The notes: generated by a model from the letters alone, not told the origin. Shown: positions 48,096-56,274, counted from the first letter of the stretch. The stretch is 64,000 nucleotides of DNA from Caulifigura coniformis (GCF_007745175.1 NZ_CP036271.1:4228314-4292313), one strand, 5' to 3'. A program made the numbers and translations.

Positions 48096-50426
48096 ATGGA
48101 CGTATTGCGTAATCATCCGATGGCCCCGTGGCTGTCGGTCTTTGACTGTGAAACAACTGTCTTCGGCGCGAAGGAAGAACAACGCGCCCGTAACGTGCGC
48201 CACCGAATGACGCGACCGGAGTTGGTCGAGCTTCCCGACTGGGAACCCGAACTGATCGGCGTCACCGGCTTCGACCCGGAAGGCTACAGCACCTTCGGCG
48301 GCGTCGACATTGACGGCTTGAACCACGCGGCCGGCCTGACGCCGGAACGCATCGCCGAAATCATCGCCGCTCTGAAGCCCGTCAAGTTCGTCCGAGTCCA
48401 GCGCAGCAAGTCGGGGCGTGGCATTCACCTGCTGTTTCGCTGGCATCCTGACCGGCGGCCCCGTGCTTCGACCGGTTCCGATCATGCTCGCAACTGCGAA
48501 CGGGCAATTCGCGAGATTGAGCGGCAGAGTGGCCTGAAGCTGATCGGCGGCGATGCTGACTGCTTCGGACAGGTGTTGTGGATTTGGAGTAAGAACCCCG
48601 CGCCCAACGGGTTCGAGGTGTTGCAGGAAGAAACGGAGTTCGTGCCCGATGAGTTACTGGAGCTTCCTGCCCGACAGCCGGTCCCGGCTACGAACGATGT
48701 CTCAACCGTCGACTTTGATCCGCAGCATTCCCGCTTGATCGACGAATGGTCGCAGACCAACTACGCCGTCATCACGGACACGCTGACAGACGGCCGCCGT
48801 TGCGTTCGTCTGCATACCCTCGCCCTTGGTGTTCCCACGACCAGCGAGGGTAAAGACCCGCGAACACCGAACGCTTACGGCTTCCCACTGCCGGGCGGCG
48901 GGTTCATTTTCTTCCGCTTCGGCGACGTGGCGGAAATCGAACCTTGGTTCCGAACAAAAACCGGCAAGACTTGTCTGCTGATCGGCGCGGACATCGAGTT
49001 CGCGGCCCGTATGCGGCTGCGATCAAACAAGGGCGTGTTCCTCGGAACCGTTCGGGAGATTGCGGCGGTCGTTCCCGGCATGAACACGGCAGGGTTCGAG
49101 GATCGGCCCGGCGAGCTTGATCGTGACGGCGACCAGTGGATTGTTTCGGTCGCCTCGCGGAAGGAAGAACCACTTCCCCCAGGTTGGGTCAAGCAGGGTT
49201 ACAAGGCCCTGTTCTTCGTCGATGCTCCGGTCGAGGAACTATCCGAGCAAATCTACGCCGTGGTCGAGGAAGCGACCGCCGACGGCGCGGAGATGGGCGA
49301 CTTCATGCGGATGGTCGACGGCGAGCCTCGATACTTCAACGAACGGCAGTTGGAAAACGACCTCGACCGCGAAGGGAAGTCCCGTGACCAGATTGCCGTG
49401 ATGAAGCGATCGGCCGTCGTCCTTCAGAAGCGAGTCGCCCACCTGCGGCCGTCGCGAATCGAGGGCAAGTGGCTGAACATCGGTGCGAGGTACATCGTTA
49501 CACCGCAGGCCGGCGAGCATCCGACGTGGACCATGCTCGATGAGCATGTCGGCCAGACAGTGACGCCACATCTCCCGCCGTGGTGTCTCGAACATGGCAT
49601 CCGGACCGGCGGCGATTGGATGCGACTTTGGCGATGCGTGGCGTTCCAACGTCCCGACCGCCCGACGCCATTCGTCACCCTAGTATCAAAGTTGCAAGGC
49701 ACCGGGAAAACGACCTATGTCAACGCCCTCAAGTTGCTCGTCACCGGCGGAATCGCCGGCGCGACGGGGATGTTGCGAAAGAACAGTCAGTTCAATTCGC
49801 ACGTCATGCGAAGCTGGCTTGCGATCATCGTGGAATCGGACATCAGTCGTGATGGCACGTATGACTTGCTGAAGCCTCTCATTTCGGACGACGACGCGGA
49901 ATGCGAGGCGAAGTTCAAGACGGCGACAGTCGCGCAGAACTTCTGCCACTTCGTACAGACGGTGAACCACCTGCGCTACTGCCCGTTGGGCGAGCCGGGT
50001 GACACGCGGATCGCGGTCGTCAGAGTGCCGCCGATTCAGAACGAGATTGATCGCGATGAGTTGAAACGACGGCTGCAAGCTGAAGCTCCGGCCTACCTTC
50101 ACACGTTGCTCAACACGACGCTTCCGCCCCCGGCCGGCCGCCTCTGGCTGCCGATCCCGAACACGCCGGAGCGTCAATTGTTGATCGACATGCGAACGGC
50201 CCCCCTCGAACGGTTCCTCGCTGAGAAAGTCGACGAAATTCCCCACAACCGCATCCCGGCTGGTGAATTCGTCGACCGCTATCAGACGTGGTTTCTTGAG
50301 GTGATGGGCAAGGGCACTGCGCCCGGCAAGCAGGAAGTGCTTGCCGACCTGCGATCCTTCGATACGACCCTGAAGTATGTCGGCGACCATCACGGCGCGT
50401 ACGTCGTGAATGGTGCTTGGAAGTAG
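48096..50426 (+). CDS. Primase-helicase replication protein
   Basis: A 776-residue protein. The N-terminal ~210 residues look like a primase-polymerase domain (FDCETTVFG; VRVQRSKSGRGIHLLFRWH, containing the usual basic/His segment). The C-terminal part is an SF3-type helicase with Walker A SKLQGTGKTTYV (about residues 530-541), a B-like acidic strand SWLAIIVESDI and Arg-rich RIAVVRVPP. Such proteins start replication of phages, satellites and integrative plasmids. It is preceded by repeats that could be its origin. Complete. Confidence 0.8.
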   Translation: MDVLRNHPMAPWLSVFDCETTVFGAKEEQRARNVRHRMTRPELVELPDWEPELIGVTGFDPEGYSTFGGVDIDGLNHAAGLTPERIAEIIAALKPVKFVRVQRSKSGRGIHLLFRWHPDRRPRASTGSDHARNCERAIREIERQSGLKLIGGDADCFGQVLWIWSKNPAPNGFEVLQEETEFVPDELLELPARQPVPATNDVSTVDFDPQHSRLIDEWSQTNYAVITDTLTDGRRCVRLHTLALGVPTTSEGKDPRTPNAYGFPLPGGGFIFFRFGDVAEIEPWFRTKTGKTCLLIGADIEFAARMRLRSNKGVFLGTVREIAAVVPGMNTAGFEDRPGELDRDGDQWIVSVASRKEEPLPPGWVKQGYKALFFVDAPVEELSEQIYAVVEEATADGAEMGDFMRMVDGEPRYFNERQLENDLDREGKSRDQIAVMKRSAVVLQKRVAHLRPSRIEGKWLNIGARYIVTPQAGEHPTWTMLDEHVGQTVTPHLPPWCLEHGIRTGGDWMRLWRCVAFQRPDRPTPFVTLVSKLQGTGKTTYVNALKLLVTGGIAGATGMLRKNSQFNSHVMRSWLAIIVESDISRDGTYDLLKPLISDDDAECEAKFKTATVAQNFCHFVQTVNHLRYCPLGEPGDTRIAVVRVPPIQNEIDRDELKRRLQAEAPAYLHTLLNTTLPPPAGRLWLPIPNTPERQLLIDMRTAPLERFLAEKVDEIPHNRIPAGEFVDRYQTWFLEVMGKGTAPGKQEVLADLRSFDTTLKYVGDHHGAYVVNGAWK

Positions 50427-50474
50427 GCGCGAGGACACCGCGCCGCCCCTCGCTCGTTGCGCTAGTTTCTTACA

Positions 50475-50580
50475 GGCCGGAGTCCGCCGGCCGGGCACGG
50501 CGTGTCGCCGTCGCCAACGTGGCCCGCGCCGTACACGCGGGCCACGTCGTGACCACCAAGCCCGAATTCGGGCGTTCTCT
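50475..50580 (+). other. Cluster of perfect hairpins between primase and next gene
   Basis: GGCCGG-agtccg-CCGGCC (50475-50492), ACGTGGCCCGCG / CGCGGGCCACGT (50517-50547, 12 bp stem) and the palindrome GCCCGAATTCGGGC (50560-50573), which is followed by GTTCTCTTTT. The last may be a terminator. Similar stem plus TCTCTT units recur in both elements. Confidence 0.6.
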
Positions 50581-50594
50581 TTTATGGAGTTGTG

Positions 50595-50837
50595 ATGCTT
50601 GAAGACCTCACCACGTTCCTGACGTATTGCGAAGCAGGAACCACGGCTGCCGCGCCATTCGCGGACAAATTCCTTCGCGCCTTTGGCCGGTTTAGTGACG
50701 ACGCCGCACAGCAGTCGGTTCTCGACATGCTGGCGGGCCAGTCGCTTCTGAGCGCCGATCGCCGGACGGTATTCCGCAAGATCGGCCCGTTGGGGCCGAA
50801 CGGTGTTCATCCGACGCTTGGCGTTGCCCAGTTCTGA
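50595..50837 (+). CDS. Small hypothetical protein (80 residues)
   Basis: ATG at 50595 just after a GTG. Helical (LTTFLTYCEAGTTAAAPFAD), ending with a Gly/Pro-rich tail. No family recognised. It belongs to the run of small plus-strand genes downstream of the primase; a replication- or packaging-associated role is only a guess. Confidence 0.6.
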   Translation: MLEDLTTFLTYCEAGTTAAAPFADKFLRAFGRFSDDAAQQSVLDMLAGQSLLSADRRTVFRKIGPLGPNGVHPTLGVAQF

Positions 50838-50846
50838 GGTGACGCC

Positions 50847-51062
50847 GTGGACATCGAACGAGTAGTTCAACGGAGCGTCTGCGAGGGCCGGAACAATTCG
50901 AGTGTCGAGCGACTGATATTGAAATCGGTCCGCAGCCGGATCGAGAGGAGCGACCTCGCCGAATGGCCTGACTCGCGAATCAGCGCGTATCTGAGAACAC
51001 GTTATCGCTCGCGCGAGTCGCCGGAAGGCGTCGTTCTGCTTGGCGTCTATCCGAAGAACTAA
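50847..51062 (+). CDS. Small basic hypothetical protein (71 residues)
   Basis: GTG start 9 bp after the preceding stop. The product is Arg- and Ser-rich (ILKSVRSRIERSD, YLRTRYRSRESPEG) and could bind nucleic acid. No family recognised. Confidence 0.5.
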   Translation: MDIERVVQRSVCEGRNNSSVERLILKSVRSRIERSDLAEWPDSRISAYLRTRYRSRESPEGVVLLGVYPKN

Positions 51063-51121
51063 ACGGGCTTGTCGGCCCGCCCGTGAATGTGGCCGACACC
51101 AACCGATTATGAGTGTGAAGA

Positions 51122-51976
51122 ATGATTCTTGATTCGAGACTGACGTGGGCAACGCTGGCGGATGGTCAGGGTGTAGTGGTATTCAAACCACGACGACGGA
51201 CTGCGCCCACCTTGGAGTTGCTGAAACCAACCACCGACAGCGACATCGCCGATGTCGCAAAGTTGATGGGCCATGAACCTACGGCAGTAGACATTGCCCG
51301 CGGGGCTGCCGACCGAAAAGGATATGAACGGCATGCCGAGATTTCGGCACGGGTGCGCCGGGATGCAGAGCGGAATGGCCCGGTGGTCGAGCCGACGCCG
51401 GAAGAACAGAAGTTGGCCTTCCTTCGTGCAAAGGTCGATGACGAGCGCCGGGCGAAGCTGACCACGGCCGAACGTCTACTTGAAGATGCGGAGCGCGAAG
51501 CCGCTCGCAATAAGGCCGCCGCTGAACAGGAAGCTGCGCGTGCTGCCATCCGGGAGACGGACGGCTACAAGGCACTCCGGCAGCAACTCGATGACGCGAT
51601 CTTCGTGGCGACCTACAGCAAGGAAGTCAGTCAGCCGCTTCTCGATGAGATCGTTCACCAATCCGAGATGCTTGAACGGTTCCTCGATGTTCCGACGGCG
51701 CTGTCGAACGTCGCGAAGTTGAGGGACGCCGCCCGTGCCGAAGTCGAACCCGAACGACTGCAACTTCAGACCGCGCAGGACGCCCTTGCCCGGCGGGCCG
51801 CGATTTTAGGTTCTGGAGTTTTCTCCGAAGCCGTCCCGGTGATGGTCGGCGACAAGCCGTACATCCGACTCACCCGCAACGGTCAGACCATCGCCATCAG
51901 CCGCGAACGGTATGAAGGCCGCGTGAGCGATGAGGCGTTGGCCTCGCAGGTTTTCACGGAGGGCGGCAATGTCTGA
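51122..51976 (+). CDS. Coiled-coil protein of element 1 (284 residues)
   Basis: The middle third is a strongly charged coiled coil (KLTTAERLLEDAEREAARN, then AAAEQEAARAAIRE). The C-terminal part has beta strands (VPVMVGDKPYIRLTRNGQTI). No family recognised. Its end overlaps the scaffold-like gene by 8 bp, indicating joint expression; it may be a structural or accessory partner. Confidence 0.65.
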   Translation: MILDSRLTWATLADGQGVVVFKPRRRTAPTLELLKPTTDSDIADVAKLMGHEPTAVDIARGAADRKGYERHAEISARVRRDAERNGPVVEPTPEEQKLAFLRAKVDDERRAKLTTAERLLEDAEREAARNKAAAEQEAARAAIRETDGYKALRQQLDDAIFVATYSKEVSQPLLDEIVHQSEMLERFLDVPTALSNVAKLRDAARAEVEPERLQLQTAQDALARRAAILGSGVFSEAVPVMVGDKPYIRLTRNGQTIAISRERYEGRVSDEALASQVFTEGGNV

Positions 51977-52517
51977 GAAACTGTTCTCCCAAGAGGATGT
52001 TGACCGCATGCTCGAAAAAGAGCGGCGCGGGCCAGTCGCCCGGCAGATTGAATCGCTTCAGGCTGTCGTCAACCGCCAAGAGCAACTGCGGGCCGTCATC
52101 GCCGAACACGGCATCGAACCCGCCGAAGGCGAGTCCGTCGCCGACGCCGCTGGCCGGCTGTTGAACCAGTGGACGGAGACCGCCGCAAGGCGGGAAGCCG
52201 ATCACCTCGCCAGTGTGAACGCGATGAAGGCCGAAAGCGATTCAAGCATTGCCGAAGTGAAAGCGGAAATTGGCCGGATCAATGCGCAGCGCCACAGTCA
52301 CGAAATCGACTTCGCCATCGGCGAGGCCGCGCGTAAGCATGGCGCGTTCGATGCCGAGCAACTGCGCGCGTTTGTTCGTCCGCATGTTCAAACGATGGGT
52401 GACGAACACGTTGTTCGGACGCCGGGAATGCTTCAGTCGATCGACGAATTCGTCGACGCGATGCGGGTTGATCCGGCAAGCGCCAACCTCTTTCGCGAGG
52501 GGTTAGGACTGAAATGA
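51969..52517 (+). CDS. Phage scaffold-like coiled-coil protein
   Basis: A 182-residue product from the ATG at 51969 inside the end of the previous gene. The start LFSQEDVDRMLEKERRGP resembles the conserved N-terminal 'FTQEDVDxxxxxR' of phage scaffold/GP20-DUF4355 proteins. A long helical region and a C-terminal ordered part (VDAMRVDPASANLFREGLG) follow, as in scaffolds. No capsid gene is beside it, so it could act on a helper phage capsid. Similarity is by pattern only. Confidence 0.5.
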   Translation: MSEKLFSQEDVDRMLEKERRGPVARQIESLQAVVNRQEQLRAVIAEHGIEPAEGESVADAAGRLLNQWTETAARREADHLASVNAMKAESDSSIAEVKAEIGRINAQRHSHEIDFAIGEAARKHGAFDAEQLRAFVRPHVQTMGDEHVVRTPGMLQSIDEFVDAMRVDPASANLFREGLGLK

Positions 52518-52891
52518 TTCCGTTCAATGATTTCATCTATCGAGCGTGTACCGGCGGGCGTTCGCTGATTTGGGATTTGGCAACGAAGTATTGCGAACTG
52601 AACGGCTGGCCGCCGCACGAATCGTATGTGCGGAATGTCGCAGAGCAATTCAAAGAATACGCCAGCGTTACCGATCCCAAATACTGCTTCCTGATGCTGG
52701 CCGATGACCGCGAGGTCGTCGCGAAGTTCTGCGAGTCTCACAAGGTCGTGCGTGGTCAGTTCACCACGGTCGACAAGCTGGCGAAGAGAATCTGCGAGTG
52801 GAGCGTTCTTCCGCTCAATCGCAGCGTTGTTCGCCTCTTGCTGGAACGTCAGCTTGTCGGTCCCGAACGTGTCCCCGAACGGGCTTCGTGA
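52514..52891 (+). CDS. Hypothetical protein (125 residues)
   Basis: ATG overlaps the scaffold-like stop by 4 bp. Mixed helical protein with several Cys and Trp (YRACTGGRSLIWDLATKYCE, KRICEWSVLPLNRSVVRLLL). No family recognised; the tight coupling suggests it works with its upstream neighbours. Confidence 0.6.
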   Translation: MIPFNDFIYRACTGGRSLIWDLATKYCELNGWPPHESYVRNVAEQFKEYASVTDPKYCFLMLADDREVVAKFCESHKVVRGQFTTVDKLAKRICEWSVLPLNRSVVRLLLERQLVGPERVPERAS

Positions 52892-52925
52892 CGCCGTCAA
52901 CGGCGAGGCGTCATTCACCTCGCCG

Positions 52926-53013
52926 GCCCCCGGTCTGGTTCACCGGGGGCATCTCTTAGCGCCGGGCCGGTGACCCCGGCGCACGGTCCCCGGCGAGTGA
53001 TGCGCCGGGGACC
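52926..53013 (+). other. Three tandem GC-rich hairpins
   Basis: GCCCCCGG/CCGGGGGC (52926-52950) followed by ATCTCTTA, GCGCCGGG/CCCGGCGC (52959-52982) and GGTCCCCGGCG/CGCCGGGGACC (52985-53013). They fill the gap between genes and may be terminators or processing structures. Confidence 0.6.
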
Positions 53014-53059
53014 GACCCGCACAACTACGACGCCTGCGGTCTGCGCGGGCATGAGGAAA

Positions 53060-53263
53060 ATGATGCTCGAAAAGTTTCTTGATGAACACACAGAGCCAGG
53101 CGCGGCGACGTGCGATGAGTTCGCCCGTCGCTATCTCACTTGGTGCCAGCGTGGCATCAACAGAACGAACGTCGAAATGACGATCGGAAAGTTAAGAGTC
53201 TTGGGAATGCTCAGGCCCGATGGCTTGGTGAAAGTGAGGGTCAAACATGCAGATACCCGTTGA
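53060..53263 (+). CDS. Small winged-helix-like protein (67 residues)
   Basis: ATGs at 53060 and 53063 follow GAGGAAA; the frame is open to 52970 but that part runs through hairpins. The product (MLEKFLDEHTEPG, CDEFARRYLTWCQRG, MTIGKLRVLGMLRPDGLV) looks like a compact winged helix. It overlaps the ParB-like gene by 17 bp. Likely DNA-binding; target unknown. Confidence 0.55.
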   Translation: MMLEKFLDEHTEPGAATCDEFARRYLTWCQRGINRTNVEMTIGKLRVLGMLRPDGLVKVRVKHADTR

Positions 53264-53969
53264 CCAGATTGTCGCCGACGAAGATTTCAATTGCCGGCAG
53301 GGCATTACGGTTCTCTCCGTGCGTGACCTCGCCGGAAGCCTCGACACTGTCGGACAGATTCAGCCCGTGGTCGTGAAGCCTCGCGATGACGGCCGCTTCG
53401 ACCTCATCGCCGGATTCCGGCGATACTTCGCAGCTACCAAGATTCTCCAATGGGAGACGATCGACGCCGTCGTCAAAGAGGTCGACCAGCATGAAGCCGA
53501 AACGCTGAATCTGATTGAAAACATCGAACGGCAAGACCTCGATGTTCTCGCGGAAGCAAAGGCCATCGAGAAGTTGTTTCCCGCCTCGCGGTACTCGTCA
53601 GAGGATGCCGCACGGGCCGTCCGTAAATACGCCAAGTGGGTTCAACACCGTCGAACGCTGTTGCAGTTACCGGAAGACATCCAGAAGCACTTCCAAGCCG
53701 GCTTGATCCCGCTCAGCCGCGTTCGCGCCGTTCTCGAATCGGACGACCGCGAGAACACTTGCGCTGTGCTGATGGGCCGAAAGCGTCGTCAACCCTGTAA
53801 GCAACTGGGGAAGCGAAGCAAGCGCGAGGTGAGCGCGATGATGAATCGTCTCTCGCTCGAATTCGACGTTGATCCGATGGGGCCGGTGGTTGCCGCCCTG
53901 TCGTGGGCCATCGGGCATTGTGCCACTGATCGTTTTGAAAGAATCATCAAAGAGAAGAGTCCATGTTGA
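53247..53969 (+). CDS. ParB/Spo0J-like protein
   Basis: A 240-residue protein with the ParB N-terminal domain: SLDTVGQIQPVVVKP, FDLIAGFRRYFAATKI (GxRR motif) and LNLIENIERQDLDVLAEAKA. A helix-turn-helix region follows (SRYSSEDAARAVRKYAKWVQ). The family includes centromere-binding CTPases and element-borne nuclease or regulatory variants. No ParA ATPase is present, so partitioning is doubtful and a regulatory or DNA-processing role is possible. Confidence 0.82.
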   Translation: MQIPVDQIVADEDFNCRQGITVLSVRDLAGSLDTVGQIQPVVVKPRDDGRFDLIAGFRRYFAATKILQWETIDAVVKEVDQHEAETLNLIENIERQDLDVLAEAKAIEKLFPASRYSSEDAARAVRKYAKWVQHRRTLLQLPEDIQKHFQAGLIPLSRVRAVLESDDRENTCAVLMGRKRRQPCKQLGKRSKREVSAMMNRLSLEFDVDPMGPVVAALSWAIGHCATDRFERIIKEKSPC

Positions 53970-54472
53970 CAACGGGCGAGACTGAGAATGAAAGCCGCGC
54001 TCCGACATTCGCAAGGTTCTGGAGCAAAGTGGATAAGTCCGGCGACTGTTGGGAATGGCGTGGCTGTCGTTGTGGCAACGGATACGGAAGTTTCACGGTC
54101 AACGGAAAGATGCGAAGGGCCAGTCGGGTCATATGGGAGTTGACCCACGGCCCGATCGCTGCCGGTCTCTGCGTGCTGCATCGGTGTGACAATCGAGCAT
54201 GCGTGAACCCGGCCCATCTCTTTCTCGGTACGCACGCCGCGAACATGGCCGACATGACGCAAAAGGGCAGGCAGGCAAAGGGGTCGAAAGTTGCCCGCCA
54301 CGGCGAGCAACATGGATGCTCAAAGCTCACCACCGATACCGTCGAACAAATCCTGCGGTCGACCGGCACTCAAAAGAGTATCGCTAAACGATTCGGCATC
54401 AGTCGGTCACACGTCAGCGCGATCAAATTGGGCAAATTCTGGAAACACATTTCAAGGAAAACATCATGCTAA
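53963..54472 (+). CDS. HNH endonuclease with C-terminal HTH
   Basis: A 169-residue product. HNH core residues are in GLCVLHRCDNRACVNPAHLF, followed by LGTHAANMADM, matching phage-type HNH_3 nucleases. The N-terminal GDCWEWRGCRCGNGYGSF is standard. The C terminus (LTTDTVEQILRSTGTQKS, IAKRFGISRSHVSAIKLGK) is a helix-turn-helix for site binding. Overlaps the ParB-like gene by 7 bp. May be a homing nuclease or part of packaging/defence. Confidence 0.88.
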   Translation: MLTTGETENESRAPTFARFWSKVDKSGDCWEWRGCRCGNGYGSFTVNGKMRRASRVIWELTHGPIAAGLCVLHRCDNRACVNPAHLFLGTHAANMADMTQKGRQAKGSKVARHGEQHGCSKLTTDTVEQILRSTGTQKSIAKRFGISRSHVSAIKLGKFWKHISRKTSC

Positions 54473-54759
54473 CCACAGAACAGAAGACTCATTTTTGGGC
54501 ACGGGTGGACAAGTCCGGCGGCGGCGGCGCACGAGCCTGCTGGAAATGGATGGGGGCGACCCGTGCCGATGGCTTCGGCGTCCTGCGACTTGCAGGCCGT
54601 CTGACCTACCCGCATCGAGTCGCGTTCTATCTGAGCGGCGGGAAGTCGCGGACATCGCACGTCACGCATACGTGCGGAAATCATGCCTGCTGCAATCCAA
54701 AACATCTGACCACGCGACCCGGAAGCGGGAAGCTCATTCCAGTACCGGGGACGAAATGA
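54466..54759 (+). CDS. Second HNH endonuclease, short form
   Basis: A 97-residue product overlapping the first HNH gene by 7 bp. ACWKWMGATRADGFGVLRL, YPHRVAFYLSGG, THTCGNHACCNPKHL form an HNH domain without the C-terminal HTH. The HTH protein encoded at 55054 has the missing half's character. Confidence 0.82.
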   Translation: MLTTEQKTHFWARVDKSGGGGARACWKWMGATRADGFGVLRLAGRLTYPHRVAFYLSGGKSRTSHVTHTCGNHACCNPKHLTTRPGSGKLIPVPGTK

Positions 54760-55061
54760 ACCTCTTTCAACGCACCATCGAACGATTCCCCGAACTGACT
54801 TCGGCGGGCTTTGTCGATGTCACCCATCCGGACTATTCACGCCTGCGCCAGAAACTGATCGAATCGGAAGCGGCGTTCAACGCCTGCGTCCGCTACCTGA
54901 TCCACTACGCCCCGGATACGTGTGCGACCAGCGTCGGTCTGAAACACGACGTTGAACGCTACTGCAACGGGCTTCTCTATGTGCCCCAAGGCTGCGCGAT
55001 CGCGGCCTGCATCGTCGACGGTGTTGGACGAATTGACGGGCAGGTGTTGCGCTATGATTAG
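54756..55061 (+). CDS. Hypothetical protein (101 residues)
   Basis: ATG overlaps the HNH stop by 4 bp; a longer in-frame read-through upstream is a shadow of the HNH genes. The product is helical with Cys (MNLFQRTIERFPELTSAGF, YLIHYAPDTCATSVGLKHD). No family recognised. Confidence 0.6.
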   Translation: MNLFQRTIERFPELTSAGFVDVTHPDYSRLRQKLIESEAAFNACVRYLIHYAPDTCATSVGLKHDVERYCNGLLYVPQGCAIAACIVDGVGRIDGQVLRYD

Positions 55062-55221
55062 TCGCAAGGGTGAAAAGAACGGGCGTGCAAAACTGACAGT
55101 CGATGATGTCCGGCAGATTCGAGCATCATCGGAAACATCTAAGAGCCTCGCCAAACGGCTTAACGTGCATCGCACGACCATCAGTCTGATTCGGCGACGG
55201 ATCAATTGGGCGCATCTTTGA
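55054..55221 (+). CDS. Small HTH DNA-binding protein (55 residues)
   Basis: ATG at 55054 overlaps the previous stop. GEKNGRAKLTVDDVRQIRAS and SLAKRLNVHRTTISLIRRR form a helix-turn-helix of the type normally fused to HNH nucleases. It may supply DNA recognition for the short HNH protein or act as a regulator. Confidence 0.72.
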   Translation: MISRKGEKNGRAKLTVDDVRQIRASSETSKSLAKRLNVHRTTISLIRRRINWAHL

Positions 55222-55514
55222 CAGCAGATTGGATCAAGGGCTTCATCGAGGATCGCTGCGAGCCTGACGCCGAAGGCGTTTCCCTCTCAAGTTTCCACAA
55301 ACATGCGGAGCGTGTTTGTGGCGTTCTTCTCCCCTTCAAAGAGGTCGCCCGCATCCTTCACGATCTAGGCGTGAGGCCGGGCGAACGTGTTCAGTTGAAG
55401 TACCGTGAATATCGAAAGCCTGTACGCCAAGTACCTGAAGATCGCGAGCGACCCAACAGCCGCCGCCACGCTGGTCCTCGCGCATGTTCAAGCTGGTCAA
55501 ACCGACCGGCCTGA
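55218..55514 (+). CDS. Small hypothetical protein, TTG start
   Basis: A TTG at 55218 overlaps the preceding TGA (TTGA), giving 98 residues. The first ~70 residues look real (DWIKGFIEDRCEPDAEGVSL, HKHAERVCGVLLPFKEVARI) and resemble a DNA-binding fold. The last third overlaps the excisionase gene in another frame and looks non-coding, an odd arrangement; the true end could be a frameshift. Confidence 0.45.
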   Translation: MTADWIKGFIEDRCEPDAEGVSLSSFHKHAERVCGVLLPFKEVARILHDLGVRPGERVQLKYREYRKPVRQVPEDRERPNSRRHAGPRACSSWSNRPA

Positions 55515-55677
55515 ATTGCTCGACACAACGGCCGCTGCCGAGCAGCTTGGCGTGTCCAAAGCGCAGGTCCAATCGTTTGCCCGCAACGGCCAGATACGGC
55601 ACATCCGCGTTGGCCGTCTGATGAAATTCAAGCCCGAACATATCGACGAGTTCCTGCGACCAGCGTCGTTCCTGTGA
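55405..55677 (+). CDS. Excisionase-like HTH protein
   Basis: A 90-residue product from a GTG. ELLDTTAAAEQLGVSKAQVQ, SFARNGQIRHIRVGRLMKF and PEHIDEFL form the MerR-like excisionase HTH. As the last gene before attR, it is the natural directionality factor for the integrase at the other end. Confidence 0.85.
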   Translation: MNIESLYAKYLKIASDPTAAATLVLAHVQAGQTDRPELLDTTAAAEQLGVSKAQVQSFARNGQIRHIRVGRLMKFKPEHIDEFLRPASFL

Positions 55678-55685
55678 CCTCCCTC

Positions 55686-55717
55686 AAGCCTCGCCGTTTT
55701 GCGGCGAGGCTTTTTTT
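55686..55717 (+). terminator. Rho-independent terminator
   Basis: An 11 bp stem AAGCCTCGCCG / CGGCGAGGCTT with loop TTTTG and a T run to 55717. It ends the long plus-strand operon of element 1. Confidence 0.92.
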
Positions 55718-55984
55718 GTGCAACGACACTAAGTTGCATTCCTGCAACAGTCTACATAACCTGTGCAGTATTGTGTTCACCGTACTTTTTCTGCACGTCA
55801 TTGACATCTTGGATGCCTGACCTCTTGCGTGCAGTCTCGCCGCGTCGTAGGGTGATGGACCGTCTGTGCAACTGCACCAAGTACCTGTTCTGAAGCATCT
55901 TTCTACGCCTAAATGGCTTACAACTGGTTTTCCGAAGGTCAATAACCCCAGCAAATTCGGCCTTTCGTCGAAATCGCTTTGATC
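55718..55984. promoter_or_regulatory. Right end of element 1 with arm-type words; otherwise no gene
   Basis: TGTGCA-type words at about 55716 (GTGCAACGAC), 55761 (CTGTGCAGTA), 55789 (TTCTGCACG) and 55864 (CTGTGCAACTGCAC) repeat those at the left end. TGCAACA-type words occur at 55732-55750. No coding sequence is credible here. Confidence 0.5.
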
Positions 55985-56029
55985 GCTTGACATGCATGAG
56001 GTCACAGGTTCGAGTCCTGTCAGGCGCAC
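55985..56029 (+). repeat. attR of element 1 / attL of element 2
   Basis: 45 bp identical to 40554-40598. It contains only the tRNA 3' half and cannot fold as a tRNA. Because a second integrase follows directly, this copy also serves as the left end of the next element. Confidence 0.92.
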
Positions 56030-56035
56030 ATTTCT

Positions 56036-56134
56036 TTACCGCTGAAACGGTAAGGGCTTCCGGCGAAAGCCGGAACTTCTGAGGATGCTGTAGAGGCTCA
56101 AAACGGTCCACATCGGACTTTCCGATGTGGACCG
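56036..56134 (+). other. Three tandem hairpins next to att
   Basis: TTACCG-ctgaaa-CGGTAA (56036-56053), TTCCGGC-GAAA-GCCGGAA (56058-56075) and a 14 bp stem CGGTCCACATCGGA / TCCGATGTGGACCG with a three-base loop (56104-56134). None has a T run. They may be a structured RNA leader or protein-binding sites. Confidence 0.6.
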
Positions 56135-56229
56135 GAGAGCCTGAATGCATCCAAAAACCTCTCTCGGCAACGCTCTGCCGTCCGCTACGTGCACCACTTG
56201 CTCACGTGGTCCGCCTTCTTTCCGGATTT

Positions 56230-56268
56230 CGGTCAAAACATCTCCGGAGGCTGTCTCTTCAATTGTGA
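56230..56268 (+). repeat. ~39 bp direct repeat upstream of integrase 2
   Basis: CGGTCAAAAC, a CTCCGGAG palindrome, then CTGTCTCTTCAATTGTGA. It matches 57685-57723 downstream of the integrase gene. It lies immediately before the integrase start and may be a promoter or operator. Confidence 0.65.
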
Positions 56269-56274
56269 GCGAAC

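Larger units (their letters stand above)
40554..56029. mobile_element. Integrative element 1 at tRNA-Val (15.4 kb)
   Basis: Bounded by a perfect 45 bp direct repeat, the first copy forming the 3' half of tRNA-Val and the second at 55985-56029. Inside the left end is a tyrosine integrase, inside the right end a probable excisionase. Between them are a NotI-like restriction-modification set, a primase-helicase, a ParB-like protein, HNH nucleases and many small overlapping plus-strand genes. There are no recognisable capsid, terminase, portal or type IV secretion genes, which fits a phage satellite or cryptic integrative element better than a full prophage or ICE. Confidence 0.88.

Noticed and set aside
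49686-51152. 488-codon minus-strand frame over primase and small genes
   Set aside because: Antisense to a clear primase-helicase and two small coupled genes; composition is shadow-like.
55985-56029. Second tRNA-Val
   Set aside because: Only the 3' half is present, lacking the acceptor 5' strand and D arm; it is an att copy.
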